Of a stretch of 64,000 nucleotides of DNA, positions 43,760 to 51,962 are shown in pieces; within the stretch, counting starts at the first letter, position 1; every line of letters starts with the position of its first letter. This stretch comes from Bacteroides cutis (GTDB taxonomy: Bacteria > Bacteroidota > Bacteroidia > Bacteroidales > Bacteroidaceae). Where the stretch lies: the NCBI RefSeq assembly GCF_900241005.1, contig NZ_OEST01000004.1, positions 248,001 to 312,000 on the forward strand, given 5' to 3'. The notes below the pieces were generated by a model that worked only from the letters and a program-made list of their open reading frames with translations, did no database searches and was not told the origin of the DNA. The translations under genes and the position numbers were made by a program.

Positions 43760-44836
43760 TTACAGTTGTGTGGTGCGGTCTATCAAATAATAATCAAGTA
43801 GCGTCATCGCCGTCATAGCTTCCACAATAGGCACAGCACGGGGTAAAACGCATGGATCATGGCGTCCGCGTGCCTTGAGAGTAGTGTCTATGCCATCCAT
43901 ATTCACGGTATGTTGTTCCATCAGTACCGTTGCCACCGGTTTAAAGGCTACGCGGAAATAAATGTCCTGTCCGTTGCTGATGCCTCCTTGAATACCTCCG
44001 GAATGGTTGGTAAGTGTTTCAATACGTCCGTTATTATTATAGAATACGTCGTTTTGTTCCGAACCTTTCATCTTCAGACCTTTGAACCCCTCGCCATATT
44101 CGAATGCTTTTGCTGCGTTGATACTGAGCATACCGGCGGCAAGGGCGGACTGAAGTTTACCGTAAATCGGTTGTCCCAAACCGATAGGGCATCCTTTGAC
44201 AACACATGTCACTACACCGCCGATAGTATCGCCTTCCCCTTTTATCTTGAAGATGAGTTCTTCCATTTCTTTTGCCTTTTCCGGGTCGGGACAACGCACC
44301 GGGTTAGTCTCAATTAAGTCGAGATCATACGCTGTATAGTTATTTTCTAATTTGATGGGGCCTACCTGCGACGTATATGCGGTGATTTGTATGCCCAGTT
44401 GTTTTAACGCAATTTTGGCCAATGCGCCTGCCACCACGCGAGAGATTGTTTCACGGGCAGAAGAACGTCCGCCTCCCCGATGATCGCGAATGCCGTATTT
44501 CACCTTATAAGTATAGTCGGCATGAGAGGGACGATAAATTTCCTTCAAATTGTTATAATCATTGGAGTGTTGGTTTTCGTTCCATACGATGAAACCAATG
44601 GGACAACCTGTAGATTTCCCTTCGAATATACCCGAAAGGAATTCTACTTTGTCAGATTCTTTACGCGAGGTAGTGATACGCGATTGTCCGGGACGACGGC
44701 GATCGAGTTCTGCTTGTACAAAATCCATATCAATGGTAATACCTGCCGGAAATCCATCTATTACACCTCCGATACCTTTACCGTGTGATTCTCCAAAACT
44801 TGTAAGGCGGAGAATATTGCCGAATGAGTTGAACAT
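43760..44836 (-). CDS. aroC: Chorismate synthase
   Basis: The protein has 358 residues, normal for the family. Signatures: [18 protein letters not shown] at the N-terminus, [24 protein letters not shown] for FMN/EPSP binding (given as blocks), [10 protein letters not shown], and [17 protein letters not shown] near the C-terminus. It makes chorismate, the last shikimate-pathway step, and needs reduced FMN. It is first in the minus-strand operon aroC-M20-nudix. Confidence 0.97.
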   Translation of the reverse strand: MFNSFGNILRLTSFGESHGKGIGGVIDGFPAGITIDMDFVQAELDRRRPGQSRITTSRKESDKVEFLSGIFEGKSTGCPIGFIVWNENQHSNDYNNLKEIYRPSHADYTYKVKYGIRDHRGGGRSSARETISRVVAGALAKIALKQLGIQITAYTSQVGPIKLENNYTAYDLDLIETNPVRCPDPEKAKEMEELIFKIKGEGDTIGGVVTCVVKGCPIGLGQPIYGKLQSALAAGMLSINAAKAFEYGEGFKGLKMKGSEQNDVFYNNNGRIETLTNHSGGIQGGISNGQDIYFRVAFKPVATVLMEQHTVNMDGIDTTLKARGRHDPCVLPRAVPIVEAMTAMTLLDYYLIDRTTQL

Positions 44837-45353
44837 ATCAATTGCTTTAAGGGTTTATATATGAAGTTAATGTGCCAATATAACCTGGATAAAAGGCTTT
44901 TGACTCATTAAAGGTAACAATTAATTTTGTAAAACGTTGCAAAAATGATAATAAATCTCTCTTTTTCCTTTTTGGGGGATATAAAAAATATCTGTCAGTT
45001 ATAGGGAAAATATATTTCTTGTGAAAGAAAAAAGTTTCCCATCATGCTAAGTAAATTGTAAATGAAGCTTTTGTTTATAGTTTATATTGTAAAAACGAAA
45101 GTTTTTGAAGGGCTTGAAGTAGGTTTTACTTGAACTTATGTGTCTTTTTGCTGGATATGAATAGAATTAGTTTGTATAGTAACTCAGGATATATAGTCTG
45201 GGAATTTATTGTGATATTAAAAAAAGAACATCCTTTTTATAGAAAAGACCTTGTGAAGGTTATGTAAAAAGTGTTACTTTGCGCCTTTGTATAAAAAGAG
45301 AAAATAAACTGCTTCTTATATAGGAGTATTCTATTAACTAAACAAGTATTTAT
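44837..45353. other. AT-rich divergent intergenic region, 517 bp
   Basis: Apart from the promoter at 45250-45281, no gene, RNA or repeat was recognised. It separates divergent aroC and the PCMD lipoprotein gene. Confidence 0.5.
45250..45281 (+). promoter_or_regulatory. Promoter of the PCMD lipoprotein gene
   Basis: CTTG at 45250-45253, a 20-nt spacer and TTACTTTG at 45274-45281 are each one base from the Bacteroidetes consensus. The start codon is 73 nt further. Confidence 0.5.
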
Positions 45354-47234
45354 ATGAAAAAAAAATTGTTTTATTTGTTTGCATTGATCTGTTCAATGAG
45401 TCTGTTCATTGCTTGTAGCGATGATGAAAAACCGGAAGTTCCACCTACTGTTGAAGATATTGTAGCGGAATATTCAGGAGATGATTTGAAACTGACAGTT
45501 AGTGGAGCAGAAACTACTGAAGGTGCTAAGATTGAACTTGCTAAAGGTGAAAGTACTGATAAAGTAACTATTATTCTGAGTAATATTGTTCCGGGTGTTG
45601 AAGAATTTAAAATTCCTAATGCAACTTTTGCCGCAGAAACCAGAAGTATGTATATTAGTAAATTATCCGGTGAGATGTCAGATGATGTTTCCGGATATAA
45701 TGTGAAGGTTGAAGGTACGGTTGATGAAAAAGTATTGACGGCTGATGTTACTTTGACCGAGATTGAGGGTGATATAGTGAATGTGACTTCCTTTTATAAG
45801 AAGGTATATAGAGGTGATATGAACATTGATGTTTCCAACATTCCTAATCCTGTAAGCATGGTGCAGCGTGTATATATTGAGAAACCATATTCTTATAAAA
45901 TGGAAAAGAGAGATACTGCAATGGTAAAATTGCACATTAAAAACTTTGCTTTTGAGGATATAGCGTTGGGTGATATCAATGTAGATACTATTCCTGTAGT
46001 GAAGAGAGGCGATGTATATGGTTTTGAAGCAAAAGGCAGAAAAATTAAATTACAAGACCCCATAGGTGAAGTGACTGCTAATTTGAAAGGTGCCATTATT
46101 GGTGACGATATGACGTTGGCACTGGATATTGATGCGTTGGGTATGTTGAAAGTAAAGGTCGCTTTCAAGGGGGTAAATGTAGTTGAAAGTCAGACTGTAA
46201 GTATGGAAGAAATGACTATTACGAGTAATGTAATTATGGGGCAAGAGACGGCGTCAGGTTCATTAACGTTAAAAGTTTGGGGAGACACTCCCGATCAAGA
46301 TTTACTTTTGACCCCTAAATACAAGATTAGCGATAATGGTACCGTAGGATACATTTTGTTACATAGAGACGGTCAGGAAGATGTATATTTGTCTCAAGAT
46401 CAGGTGGATGGTAAGAAACCGATTGATTTCTCCGTATTAAAGAGCAAGGATGACTACATTCAATATCACATGTTGGCGGAAGACCCTAATGTTTCGAAAG
46501 ACTATACAATTTATGTGGAGCGCTGGCTTGTGAATTTTACTTTTGATATGAAAGAATGGGTAGATGGAAATCCGAAGGGATTGACTTCGTCAAACGGGGC
46601 AGCCGAACTTTTGCCTTGGATGGGAATTAACTTGCCGGCTCCGGGTGCTCCGGTTACTAAGGCTGAAGATGGTTCTGCCCGTATCACCACCTTTAAGACT
46701 CTGAATAAGGCAGGGGCTAATCCTACTCTGATACCTGCCATAACATCAGGGACGTTGTTTTCAGGAGACTTTGAAATAGATACGAAGAATACACTGAAGA
46801 GTACCAAGTTTGGTGTCCCTTATAAAAATGCGAAACCTGTAAACTTTAAGTTTAAGTATAAATATACTCCGGGTGAAACTGTATATCAAAGTGTAGAAGA
46901 AAATAAAAAGAATGTAGCCAAAGTTGTTGAAGGTAAGGTAGATGAGTGCTCTATTGCTGCTTATCTATATGAAGTAAGTGATTACAGCGAGACTTTGGAT
47001 GGTACTAACATCAATACATCCGAGAAAGTTATTTTGAGAGCTGCATTGGCTGATGGAACAGCTAAAAATGATTATGTAGAAGTGACTGTGCCGTTTGAGG
47101 AAATTGGAAATGGTTCTTATGATGCTTCTAAAAAATATAAATTGGCTATTGTTTGTACTCCGAGTAAATGGGGAGATCAATTTATGGGAGCTGATTTGAG
47201 TAGCTTGTATGTGAAATATTTGGCTGTAGAGTAA
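45354..47234 (+). CDS. DUF4925/PCMD-domain surface lipoprotein
   Basis: This 626-residue protein has lipobox SLFIAC (Cys near 21) followed by SDDEKPE, typical of surface lipoproteins. The N-terminal half has repeated beta modules (TVEDIVAEYSGDDLKL, DDVSGYNVKVEGTVDEKV) of the DUF4925 kind, built like lipocalin or calycin sheets. The C-terminal about 220 residues are a PCMD domain (putative carbohydrate metabolism): KFGVPYKNAKP, YSETLDGTNINTSEKV, YKLAIVCTPSKWGDQF. The same C-terminal domain occurs in the convergent gene 48198-49301. It probably binds a glycan or other ligand at the cell surface; no enzyme function is visible. Confidence 0.82.
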   Translation: MKKKLFYLFALICSMSLFIACSDDEKPEVPPTVEDIVAEYSGDDLKLTVSGAETTEGAKIELAKGESTDKVTIILSNIVPGVEEFKIPNATFAAETRSMYISKLSGEMSDDVSGYNVKVEGTVDEKVLTADVTLTEIEGDIVNVTSFYKKVYRGDMNIDVSNIPNPVSMVQRVYIEKPYSYKMEKRDTAMVKLHIKNFAFEDIALGDINVDTIPVVKRGDVYGFEAKGRKIKLQDPIGEVTANLKGAIIGDDMTLALDIDALGMLKVKVAFKGVNVVESQTVSMEEMTITSNVIMGQETASGSLTLKVWGDTPDQDLLLTPKYKISDNGTVGYILLHRDGQEDVYLSQDQVDGKKPIDFSVLKSKDDYIQYHMLAEDPNVSKDYTIYVERWLVNFTFDMKEWVDGNPKGLTSSNGAAELLPWMGINLPAPGAPVTKAEDGSARITTFKTLNKAGANPTLIPAITSGTLFSGDFEIDTKNTLKSTKFGVPYKNAKPVNFKFKYKYTPGETVYQSVEENKKNVAKVVEGKVDECSIAAYLYEVSDYSETLDGTNINTSEKVILRAALADGTAKNDYVEVTVPFEEIGNGSYDASKKYKLAIVCTPSKWGDQFMGADLSSLYVKYLAVE

Positions 47235-47262
47235 ATATCTTGCAAGACATGATTTAAGAAAT

Positions 47263-47303
47263 TTCCCTTACGCGATGCGGTTCAATTGCATGCGTAAGGG
47301 GAA
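47263..47303. other. Hairpin after the PCMD gene
   Basis: TTCCCTTACGC (47263-47273) pairs with GCGTAAGGGGAA (47292-47303), with ATGC/GCAT continuing inside. No T-run follows, so it may protect the 3' end and not terminate. Confidence 0.55.
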
Positions 47304-47335
47304 TTATTGTAGATATTACTTATAATCTATGGAAT

Positions 47336-47371
47336 AAAAAGTCCCGACTAATTATAAGCGGGACTTTTTTT
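47336..47371. terminator. Bidirectional terminator between convergent genes
   Basis: AAAAAGTCCCG (47336-47346) pairs with CGGGACTTTTT (47359-47369). U-runs arise on both strands, serving the PCMD gene and the beta-barrel gene. Confidence 0.88.
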
Positions 47372-47412
47372 ATTACGTTATTAATCAAATCCAGATAGAA
47401 TATTCTAAACAT

Positions 47413-48195
47413 TTAGAATGCATATCCAAACCCTGCATTCAGATAAATAGGATACATATTGAATGAAATTGTTTTGAAATCTTTCTTAAAGATGTTATTC
47501 AATCCCCAAACAATGTCTCCATGTACAGTAAGGCGTTTGAACGCTTTCCAATTAACTCCTACTTGTACACCCCATTGGAATGTACGCAGATCTTCCGAGA
47601 AATCATAAGGAGCAGTATTCTCATCTTTAAATTCAACTTTGGTTCCTGTGGGGTCACCTTTTCTTAAATATCCTTCGGAAACATAACCATTGAAATCACC
47701 GCTTGTTTTAAATGAGATATAAGGACCGGCACTAAGTTTTACGCGTTTGCTAAGTTGGTAAGCAGCCAATACTGGTATAGAAAAATAAGAAGCTCTGAAT
47801 TTTGTTTTTACTTTTCCTGTCCAATTTCCTGAAAGTCGTTCACCACCATCACCAATGATTTCCATCCCATAATTTTTAACACGTGCATTGGCTTCCATTC
47901 CTTTATTCTCAAGTCGAAGCCCCAGTATCATACCCCATTTCTTTTGTTTACCGAGCCATTTTGTAATTTGTCCTTCAAGTGCCAGATTGACATTGGGGCT
48001 ATATCCTGTTAAAGCTCTGATTTCTTCAGGTAAAGGTAAGGGAGTGGCGCCACCTACATTAATACCTGCTCTGACTTCATATTCCAACCCATGTAGGGCA
48101 GACCAGATAATTCCATGATTGCGATCTTCTTGTGCCTGTAGTTTTACTACTGTGCCGATAAATGCCAAGCAAAAAAGTAATATATATCTTTTCAT
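47413..48195 (-). CDS. Outer-membrane beta-barrel (porin-like) protein
   Basis: The 260-residue protein has signal peptide LLFCLAFIGTVVKLQAQ and alternating hydrophobic strands: LEYEVRAGINVGGATPLPLP, WGMILGLRLENKGMEANARV, FRASYFSIPVLAAYQL, LSAGPYISFKTSGDF. It ends with a terminal aromatic (LNAGFGYAF), typical of barrel assembly. It looks like the small PorT/OmpW-type barrels of Bacteroidetes. It starts 2 bp after the upstream PCMD lipoprotein gene, so they are translated from one mRNA and may act together. Confidence 0.85.
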   Translation of the reverse strand: MKRYILLFCLAFIGTVVKLQAQEDRNHGIIWSALHGLEYEVRAGINVGGATPLPLPEEIRALTGYSPNVNLALEGQITKWLGKQKKWGMILGLRLENKGMEANARVKNYGMEIIGDGGERLSGNWTGKVKTKFRASYFSIPVLAAYQLSKRVKLSAGPYISFKTSGDFNGYVSEGYLRKGDPTGTKVEFKDENTAPYDFSEDLRTFQWGVQVGVNWKAFKRLTVHGDIVWGLNNIFKKDFKTISFNMYPIYLNAGFGYAF

Positions 48196-48197
48196 AT

Positions 48198-49301
48198 TTA
48201 TCCGTTTACATTGTCTGTATAACTCAATTCTACTTCGTCGATATATAAAGTACTACCGACTGCTCCTTCAAATAAATCTCCTTTTATACTTGAGGAGAAT
48301 ACAATAGCCAAATTATATTTTCCATCATCCAACTTTTGAAGATCTACAGTCTTACCTGGTTGTGTGATGAATGGAATATTAAATTCTGTCCATTGATCGG
48401 TTTCTTTTGCATTGTTGATACGTGCAATAGAAATGATTTTTGGGCTTGTAAATATGTTTGTTCCATCCAGCGTTTTTACGTAGTCGTCCGTTTCATAGAA
48501 TACACCGTAAATGTCGCAAATATCTTTTCTATCGGAAACCGGTTTTCCGTCTACAGTGAATTCTGTTCCGGCTTTATATTTATAGTAACCTTTGAGTGAA
48601 GTTGGAATATGAGTGAAAGGAACACCAAATTTAGTCGCTTTTACTACCTCTGGAATAACAATCTTGAAACTACCGGTAAATAAGTTTCCGGCAGCAATGT
48701 ACATTTTGAGTTTAGCACCTAAATCACCTGTACTTTTTGTTGTTAGTTTTACGCAATTCCCTTTTACTCCATTAGGAGCGGGACTGGTTGGATAATCATT
48801 CGGTTCAGCCTTTACACCTGTATAATCGAAACCCTCGTTGGCGTTAGTCCAATTCAGATAATTACCTATAGCATCTGTTTCCCTGAAGTTGTAGTATATG
48901 GTTTCTCCATTTTTATTTTTATACGGAATTGTCTCTTCAAAATGGTAAGAAGTTGGAATACCGGAAAATATAGCGCTTACTTCATATACTTTCTTCCAGT
49001 TTTTATCTTGTGAAGTAACTGTATATTTCTGTGGGTTGGTAAAGTCACGTACAGTTCCACTTGCGGGTTCGATGGTTGCACCTTCTGTTAGCGTAAATTC
49101 GGGAGCAAGTTTTGTAATATCCGCTCCTTTTTTTAAGGGTAAAACAATTTGCTCATTTCCAACAATAGGGTCACGGTTCAACACATCACCCGGAACTGTA
49201 CAGCTTTCTATATCTGCTTCCGCATTTGGGGCTTCATCTTGAATACATGATACCGCTACGAAGCCTAAAAAGAGATAGGCTATCAGATTTTTAAGTCTCA
49301 T
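48198..49301 (-). CDS. PCMD-domain lipoprotein
   Basis: Start ATG 49301 gives 367 residues with lipobox FVAVSC; the longer frame to 49376 would begin upstream of the promoter. An N-terminal immunoglobulin-like module (IVLPLKKGADITKLAPEFTL, KYTVTSQDKNWKKVYEVSA) is followed by a PCMD domain with KFGVPFTHIPTSL, DDYVKTLDGTNIFTSPK and KYNLAIVFSSSIKGDLFEG. It shares this domain with the facing gene at 45354. It is co-transcribed with the beta-barrel gene. A surface binding role is inferred. Confidence 0.82.
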   Translation of the reverse strand: MRLKNLIAYLFLGFVAVSCIQDEAPNAEADIESCTVPGDVLNRDPIVGNEQIVLPLKKGADITKLAPEFTLTEGATIEPASGTVRDFTNPQKYTVTSQDKNWKKVYEVSAIFSGIPTSYHFEETIPYKNKNGETIYYNFRETDAIGNYLNWTNANEGFDYTGVKAEPNDYPTSPAPNGVKGNCVKLTTKSTGDLGAKLKMYIAAGNLFTGSFKIVIPEVVKATKFGVPFTHIPTSLKGYYKYKAGTEFTVDGKPVSDRKDICDIYGVFYETDDYVKTLDGTNIFTSPKIISIARINNAKETDQWTEFNIPFITQPGKTVDLQKLDDGKYNLAIVFSSSIKGDLFEGAVGSTLYIDEVELSYTDNVNG

Positions 49302-49373
49302 ACTTTTCTGTTTAGTTAATAACTGTTTGCTAATTAAAGTCTTTACAACTTTATGAAAACGAAATTTTGCCGA

Positions 49374-49381
49374 CAAAGTTA
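49374..49381 (-). promoter_or_regulatory. -7 element of the PCMD-barrel operon
   Basis: TAACTTTG on the minus strand, 72 nt before ATG 49301. The -33 region is not consensus. Confidence 0.5.
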
Positions 49382-49424
49382 GGTTTCTTTTTTGTAATTA
49401 AAGTATTTCTCCAATCCTTTTTGC

Positions 49425-49432
49425 TATTTTTG
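49425..49432 (+). promoter_or_regulatory. -7 element of the cysteine desulfidase/UPF0597 gene
   Basis: TATTTTTG matches TAnnTTTG, 23 nt before ATG 49456. The -33 region is not consensus. Confidence 0.45.
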
Positions 49433-49455
49433 CATGATAAAAACCTGAAGAAGTG

Positions 49456-50739
49456 ATGACAGAAACCGAAAGAAAGCGAATAATAGAGTTGGTAAAATGC
49501 GAGGTTATTCCGGCAATCGGGTGTACCGAGCCCATTGCGGTGGCTCTTTGTGTGGCAAAAGCTGCTGAAACATTGGGTATGAAACCGGAAAAGGTAAATG
49601 TTTTGCTGAGTGCTAATATCCTGAAGAATGCTATGGGGGTAGGGATACCCGGTACGGGAATGATAGGGTTGCCTATTGCAGTGGCTTTGGGGGCGTTGAT
49701 CGGTAAATCCGAGTATCAACTGGAAGTATTGAGAGACAGCACGCCGGATGCGGTAAAAGAGGGAAAGCGCTTTATGGATGAAAAGCGTATACACATATCT
49801 TTAAAGGAGAATGTCGAGGAGAAACTTTATATTGAGGTATGTTGCGAGACGGGAAAGGATAAAGCTACCGCTATTATAGCCGGGGGACATACTAATTTTA
49901 TATATATAGCCCGGAATAATGATATTCTGTTGAATAAGCAAAATACAAATAACGGAGGAAAGGAGGAACAGACTGTAGATTTAAACTTGCGTAAAGTTTA
50001 TGATTTTGCCATGACGGCTCCTTTAGAGGAGATCAGTTTTATTTTGGAGACCGCCCGTTTGAATAAAGCGGCTGCCGAACGTTCGTTTGAAGGGGATTTT
50101 GGACATGGGCTGGGAAAGATGTTGCGTGGCACATATGAACATAAAGTGATGGGGGACAGTGTGTTCTCTCATATTTTGTCTTATACATCAGGAGCGTGTG
50201 ATGCCCGTATGGCAGGTGCCATGATACCCGTTATGAGTAATTCGGGAAGTGGTAACCAGGGGATATCTGCTACATTACCAGTACTGGTTTATGCTGAAGA
50301 AAATGAAAAATCAGAGGAAGAATTAATTCGTGCGTTGATGTTGAGTCATCTGACGGTAATTTATATCAAGCAAAGTTTGGGACGTCTGTCTGCTTTGTGT
50401 GGTTGTGTGGTAGCTGCCACCGGTTCCAGTTGTGGTATTACCTGGCTGATGGGCGGTACGTATGAGCAAGTGGCTTTTGCCGTTCAGAATATGATTGCCA
50501 ATCTTACCGGAATGATTTGTGACGGTGCCAAACCGAGTTGTGCTTTGAAAGTGACTACGGGGGTGGCTACTGCTGTCCTTTCTGCTATTATGGCGATGGA
50601 GAACCGTTGTGTTACTTCTGTAGAAGGTATCATTGATGAGGATGTGGACCAGAGCATTCGTAATCTGACCAAGATTGGTTCAAAAGGAATGAATGAGACT
50701 GATAGACTGGTGCTGGAAATAATGACGGGGAAAAATTAG
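49456..50739 (+). CDS. UPF0597/CyuA-type L-cysteine desulfidase family protein
   Basis: ATG 49456 is preferred to a GTG one codon earlier and gives 427 residues. The protein matches the YhaM/CyuA family, related to the iron-sulfur L-serine dehydratase alpha chain: AIGCTEPIAVALCVAKA near the N-terminus (Cys as cluster ligand), GVGIPGTGMIGLPIAVALGAL, VMSNSGSGNQGI and the Cys-rich ALCGCVVAATGSSCGITWLMGG, with GMICDGAKPSCALK. Members degrade cysteine to pyruvate, ammonia and sulfide under anaerobic conditions. The substrate here is inferred from family. It is a single-gene unit ended by a long hairpin. Confidence 0.88.
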   Translation: MTETERKRIIELVKCEVIPAIGCTEPIAVALCVAKAAETLGMKPEKVNVLLSANILKNAMGVGIPGTGMIGLPIAVALGALIGKSEYQLEVLRDSTPDAVKEGKRFMDEKRIHISLKENVEEKLYIEVCCETGKDKATAIIAGGHTNFIYIARNNDILLNKQNTNNGGKEEQTVDLNLRKVYDFAMTAPLEEISFILETARLNKAAAERSFEGDFGHGLGKMLRGTYEHKVMGDSVFSHILSYTSGACDARMAGAMIPVMSNSGSGNQGISATLPVLVYAEENEKSEEELIRALMLSHLTVIYIKQSLGRLSALCGCVVAATGSSCGITWLMGGTYEQVAFAVQNMIANLTGMICDGAKPSCALKVTTGVATAVLSAIMAMENRCVTSVEGIIDEDVDQSIRNLTKIGSKGMNETDRLVLEIMTGKN

Positions 50740-50740
50740 A

Positions 50741-50828
50741 AAATTGAGAATTAAAAAATAAGAGCTGCGCTGTTTAAGTTAATTATTATTCGAACATTGC
50801 GCAGCTCTTATTTTTTAATTCTCAATTT
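50741..50828. terminator. Long perfect inverted repeat, bidirectional terminator
   Basis: 50741-50770 and 50799-50828 are exact 30-bp complements around a 28-nt loop. The core is AAAAAATAAGAGCTGCGC with its complement. It fills the space between the two convergent genes and ends 1 bp before the slyD stop codon. Confidence 0.9.
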
Positions 50829-50829
50829 C

Positions 50830-51408
50830 TTAATGGCAGCATCCTTCACCACATCCATGATCGTGGTCACCACATCCTCCGCCACAGTCATCACAACCGC
50901 AACTACAACCACCCCCACTCATCATACGGGCAACTTCTGCCAGTTCTTCGTTGGTAGCCGGACGGCTTTCAACGACCTCACCGGTAAAGTTCAGGTCACA
51001 ACCTGCTAAAGGATGATTCATGTCCATTACAACTACGTCTTCCTTGACTTCTACTACACTTCCGTTGATGCGTTGTCCTTCAGCGGTCATCAAAGGAATA
51101 ACTGCTCCTTCAATTACGCGTTCGTCATCGAATTTACCTTCAACAACGAAAATGTCTTTGGGGAGATCTATAACGTGTTCGTCATCGTATGCTCCGTATG
51201 CTTCGTCAGCCGGAATTGTGAAATCGAATTTATCACCCGGCTTCAAATCTTTTACTTGGTTCTCGAAAGCTTCCAAAGTTAAACCCAAACCGGAAATGAA
51301 CTGGAAGGGATGGTCTGCGGATGCTTCTTCCTCAAAATCTCTTTCTCCGTCTTCGATTGAGTACAGCTTATATGCTACGGTGATGTACTTGTTTTCTACT
51401 GTTTCCAT
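50830..51408 (-). CDS. slyD: FKBP-type peptidyl-prolyl isomerase, SlyD-like
   Basis: Start ATG 51408 (METVENKYITVAYKL) gives 192 residues; an open extension to 51750 has no coding character and passes through the promoter. The FKBP core has FDFTIPADEAYGAYDDEHV and an inserted IF chaperone domain (DLPKDIFVV to DMNHPLAGCDLNFTGEV). The tail is very rich in Cys, Gly and His (GGGCSCGCDDCGGGCGDHDH), as in metal-binding SlyD. It assists folding and can buffer nickel or zinc. Confidence 0.93.
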   Translation of the reverse strand: METVENKYITVAYKLYSIEDGERDFEEEASADHPFQFISGLGLTLEAFENQVKDLKPGDKFDFTIPADEAYGAYDDEHVIDLPKDIFVVEGKFDDERVIEGAVIPLMTAEGQRINGSVVEVKEDVVVMDMNHPLAGCDLNFTGEVVESRPATNEELAEVARMMSGGGCSCGCDDCGGGCGDHDHGCGEGCCH

Positions 51409-51465
51409 TAATTCTTGTTCTTTATTAATTATCAAACTTCTTCCTTTTAATATAGAAAGGAGTGA

Positions 51466-51473
51466 CAAAGATA
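51466..51473 (-). promoter_or_regulatory. -7 element of slyD
   Basis: TATCTTTG on the minus strand, 57 nt before ATG 51408. Confidence 0.5.
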
Positions 51474-51711
51474 GTGCAATTTGAATGCAGAATAAAATAT
51501 GCGGGCTTATTTTTTTATGTTGGAGTACAGCTTTATCTTTACTTTCAAGCAAAGATAAGGGCAATTTGTCGTTAATCAGAGGGTGTATAATAAAAAATGT
51601 AAGTAAGTTATATTTGAGCACAGAAAATAGATCTATTGGTGATAAAATAAGATTTAAAGACTCTGTTTCCTTACGATTATTCATGTTTTTCTTATTTTTT
51701 TCTTCAATTTG

Positions 51712-51742
51712 TTTGGAGTTTATAAAAAAGCATTTACCTTTG
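51712..51742 (+). promoter_or_regulatory. Consensus promoter of the ilv operon
   Basis: TTTG at 51712-51715, a 19-nt spacer and TACCTTTG at 51735-51742 match the Bacteroidetes consensus exactly. The transcript would start near 51749 and carry a leader of about 210 nt before ilvD. Confidence 0.75.
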
Positions 51743-51793
51743 CAGCACAATTAAGCGGAATAACAACGAAGAATTTTAAAGATATTATAAGTT

Positions 51794-51868
51794 ATGAATT
51801 TACATACATCTATTAACCTGGCAGTCTTGCATATTATTCGCGTCGTGGTCGTGGCATCAAGAGCGTGA
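51794..51868 (+). CDS. ilv operon leader peptide
   Basis: A 24-codon frame from ATG 51794 to TGA 51868 reads MNLHTSINLAVLHIIRVVVV then ASRA. It has 3 Ile, 3 Leu and 5 Val, with IleIle at 51832-51837 and four Val codons in a row at 51841-51852. This is what a branched-chain amino acid attenuator leader should look like. Its stop codon is the first part of the antiterminator arm. It lies 45 nt from the predicted transcript start and 94 bp upstream of ilvD. The frame is too short to be judged alone; the case rests on the fit with the hairpins. Confidence 0.75.
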   Translation: MNLHTSINLAVLHIIRVVVVASRA

Positions 51869-51941
51869 GAGAGGTTATGTATGTATATGTACGTTATAAG
51901 ATATTTATTAAGCCTTTCTCACTTGTGAGGGAGGCTTTTTT
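51865..51941 (+). promoter_or_regulatory. Transcription attenuator of the ilv operon
   Basis: Terminator: AAGCCTTTCTCAC (51910-51922) pairs with GTGAGGGAGGCTT (51925-51937), T-run to 51941. Antiterminator: GTGAGAGAGG (51865-51874) can pair with CCTTTCTCAC (51913-51922), ten pairs with one G-T, which would open the terminator. A ribosome finishing the leader at its stop (51866-51868) would cover the antiterminator arm, allowing termination. A ribosome stalled at the Ile or Val codons leaves it free, giving read-through into ilvD. Confidence 0.8.
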
Positions 51942-51962
51942 CATTAAAAGGAGATAGATAAG

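Noticed and set aside
44837..45353. Hidden tRNA or small gene in the 517-bp gap
   Set aside because: No cloverleaf arms, T-loop sequence or plausible start with a ribosome site were found.
51409..51750. N-terminal extension of SlyD by 114 residues
   Set aside because: The extension crosses the slyD -7 box, has no family similarity, and the normal FKBP start METVENK fits the known protein length.
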